Assembly (NCBI GenBank): GCA_032089155.1
Contig: DAMDEV010000141.1
Coordinates: forward strand, 1 to 6,258
Direction: 5' to 3'
From: Faucicola sp032089155
GTDB taxonomy: Bacteria > Pseudomonadota > Gammaproteobacteria > Pseudomonadales > Moraxellaceae
Length of the DNA stretch: 6,258 bases
In this document: positions 5,452-6,258 of the stretch, piece by piece
Position numbering within the stretch: position 1 is the stretch's first letter
Layout of the letters: each line of letters opens with the position of its first letter
Translations under genes and position numbers: made by a program
Notes under the pieces: model-generated
The model's database searches: none
Seen by the model: only the letters and a program-made list of their open reading frames with translations
What the model was told of the DNA's origin: nothing

Positions 5452-5499
5452 TAAGCATTTCATCAAATTTGGGTGTTGACGGTATAGCAGGGTGGCAAA

Positions 5500-6258
5500 T
5501 TAGCGCAGCGGTGGTAACAAATCACTGATTTTAGTCAACATGGCTTCGGCACAGCGCTGCTCGGCAATACGGCGACTTTCCCCTTGTGCTGTGACTGAAG
5601 CTTGGGTTGGCGCTATGGGTTTGGCGGTTTTATTGTCAAAAACAATTTCGACTTGGCAGCTGACCACAAAAATTTGATTGGGTGCATTGCCAATGGTTTC
5701 GGTCACCTCATAGCGTGGCAGCGCAAGTTGGTGTGCTTGCAACAGCTCTTGTAAACGGCTTTTGGCGTCTTTTAGCACTTTTTGTTCTTTCACTTTTTCG
5801 AACAAATCTTCAAACCACGCCAGCACACAAGCCTTAACCGTGTCAAAATTTTGACTGTCAAGATAAATAGCGCCAATCAAGGCTTCAACGCTATCTGCCA
5901 AGATTGAGGCGCGCTGACGACCACCGCCTTTACGCTCGCCCACCCCTAAAATCAAATAATCTGACAAATTGAGCTGCTTTGCAATAATCACCAAGGTTTC
6001 TTCCCGCACAAGCGATGCACGTAAGCGACTGAGCCGACCTTCATTATAGTCGGGATAGCGCAAAAATAAGGCTTCTGCGATGATCACACCGAGCAATGCA
6101 TCTCCCAAGAACTCTAATCGCTCATAATTGTGTTCGCTATCAAATGAGCGATGCATGAGTGCCATAATGGGTAAATTCACATTATCAAACTGATAACCCA
6201 TTTGATAAAACAGTGCGGTTAATTGACGCACTTGTGGCGGTAGTTTTTTGAGATTAAA
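5500..6258 (-). CDS. rnc: Ribonuclease III, N-terminus probably beyond right edge
   Basis: This is the double-strand-specific endonuclease that processes the 30S pre-rRNA and many mRNAs. Counting from a GTG at 6231 the product is 243 residues. The signature ERLEFLGDA (37-45) holds Glu40 and Asp44, and ILADSVEALIGAIYLD (110-125) holds Asp113 and Glu116, completing the Mg-binding catalytic set. The dsRNA-binding domain covers about 155-240, from KSRLQELLQ to GESRRIAEQRCAEAML. The reading frame stays open past that GTG to the last base (FNLKKLPPQ before it), and neither the GTG nor Met11 has a Shine-Dalgarno. I therefore take the gene as partial, with its start outside. The part seen already exceeds the 226 residues of E. 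coli RNase III, partly because of an extra segment of about 12 residues near 199-212 within the dsRNA-binding domain. It is the first visible gene of rnc-era-recO-pdxJ. Confidence 0.95.
   Translation of the reverse strand, partial: FNLKKLPPQVRQLTALFYQMGYQFDNVNLPIMALMHRSFDSEHNYERLEFLGDALLGVIIAEALFLRYPDYNEGRLSRLRASLVREETLVIIAKQLNLSDYLILGVGERKGGGRQRASILADSVEALIGAIYLDSQNFDTVKACVLAWFEDLFEKVKEQKVLKDAKSRLQELLQAHQLALPRYEVTETIGNAPNQIFVVSCQVEIVFDNKTAKPIAPTQASVTAQGESRRIAEQRCAEAMLTKISDLLPPLR

Noticed and set aside
6212..6219. AGTGCGGT, resembling the Pasteurellaceae DNA uptake word AAGTGCGGT
   Set aside because: It is a single 8-of-9 match inside the rnc coding frame, with no other copies noticed, and this lineage is not Pasteurellaceae.

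Overview
The window looks like chromosomal DNA of a gammaproteobacterium in the Moraxellaceae, closest in feel to Moraxella/Psychrobacter/Acinetobacter. The pointers are an OmpA whose mature N-terminus (GVTVTPLLLGY) and RGRAMNRRV-type C-terminal domain resemble Acinetobacter OmpA, an Era with the long polar N-terminal extension I associate with this family, and a moderately AT-rich composition. The species assignment is inference from remembered family sequences; no database search was possible.

Layout from left to right. Bases 1-204 hold the first 68 codons of typA (bipA), read leftward off the window. Its own extended -10 promoter and a palindrome fill the gap up to about 300. Next comes a rho-independent terminator (322-361) that ends ompA, which lies at 371-1528 on the minus strand. 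Bases 1529-2161 form a 633-nt AT-rich divergent intergenic region with no credible gene but with several inverted and direct repeats. The best are a 28-bp near-palindrome at 1871-1898 and a second hairpin at 1910-1928 that shares its TGATACATT core. A sigma70-like promoter at 2113-2140 then drives the only plus-strand gene, a FimT/GspH-type pseudopilin (2201-2764), which meets pdxJ tail to tail with 3 bases between the stop codons.

Bases 2768-6258 are the minus-strand cluster rnc-era-recO-pdxJ, in the order known from E. coli and many gammaproteobacteria: RNase III (rRNA and mRNA processing), Era (30S maturation GTPase), RecO (RecFOR recombination mediator) and PdxJ (pyridoxine 5'-phosphate synthase). 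The rnc frame stays open to the right edge, so its true start is probably outside the window. The E. coli follower acpS is absent, its place being taken by the convergent pseudopilin.

Most of the window is ordinary core genome. The points that deserve a second look are the repeat-rich ompA-pseudopilin intergenic region, the isolated pseudopilin, a Ser in place of the usual diaminopimelate-contacting Asp in OmpA, an imperfect 19-bp tandem duplication across the recO stop codon, and an apparent insertion in the RNase III dsRNA-binding domain. I found no CRISPR array, tRNA, rRNA, insertion sequence, phage gene or evident new multi-gene system.
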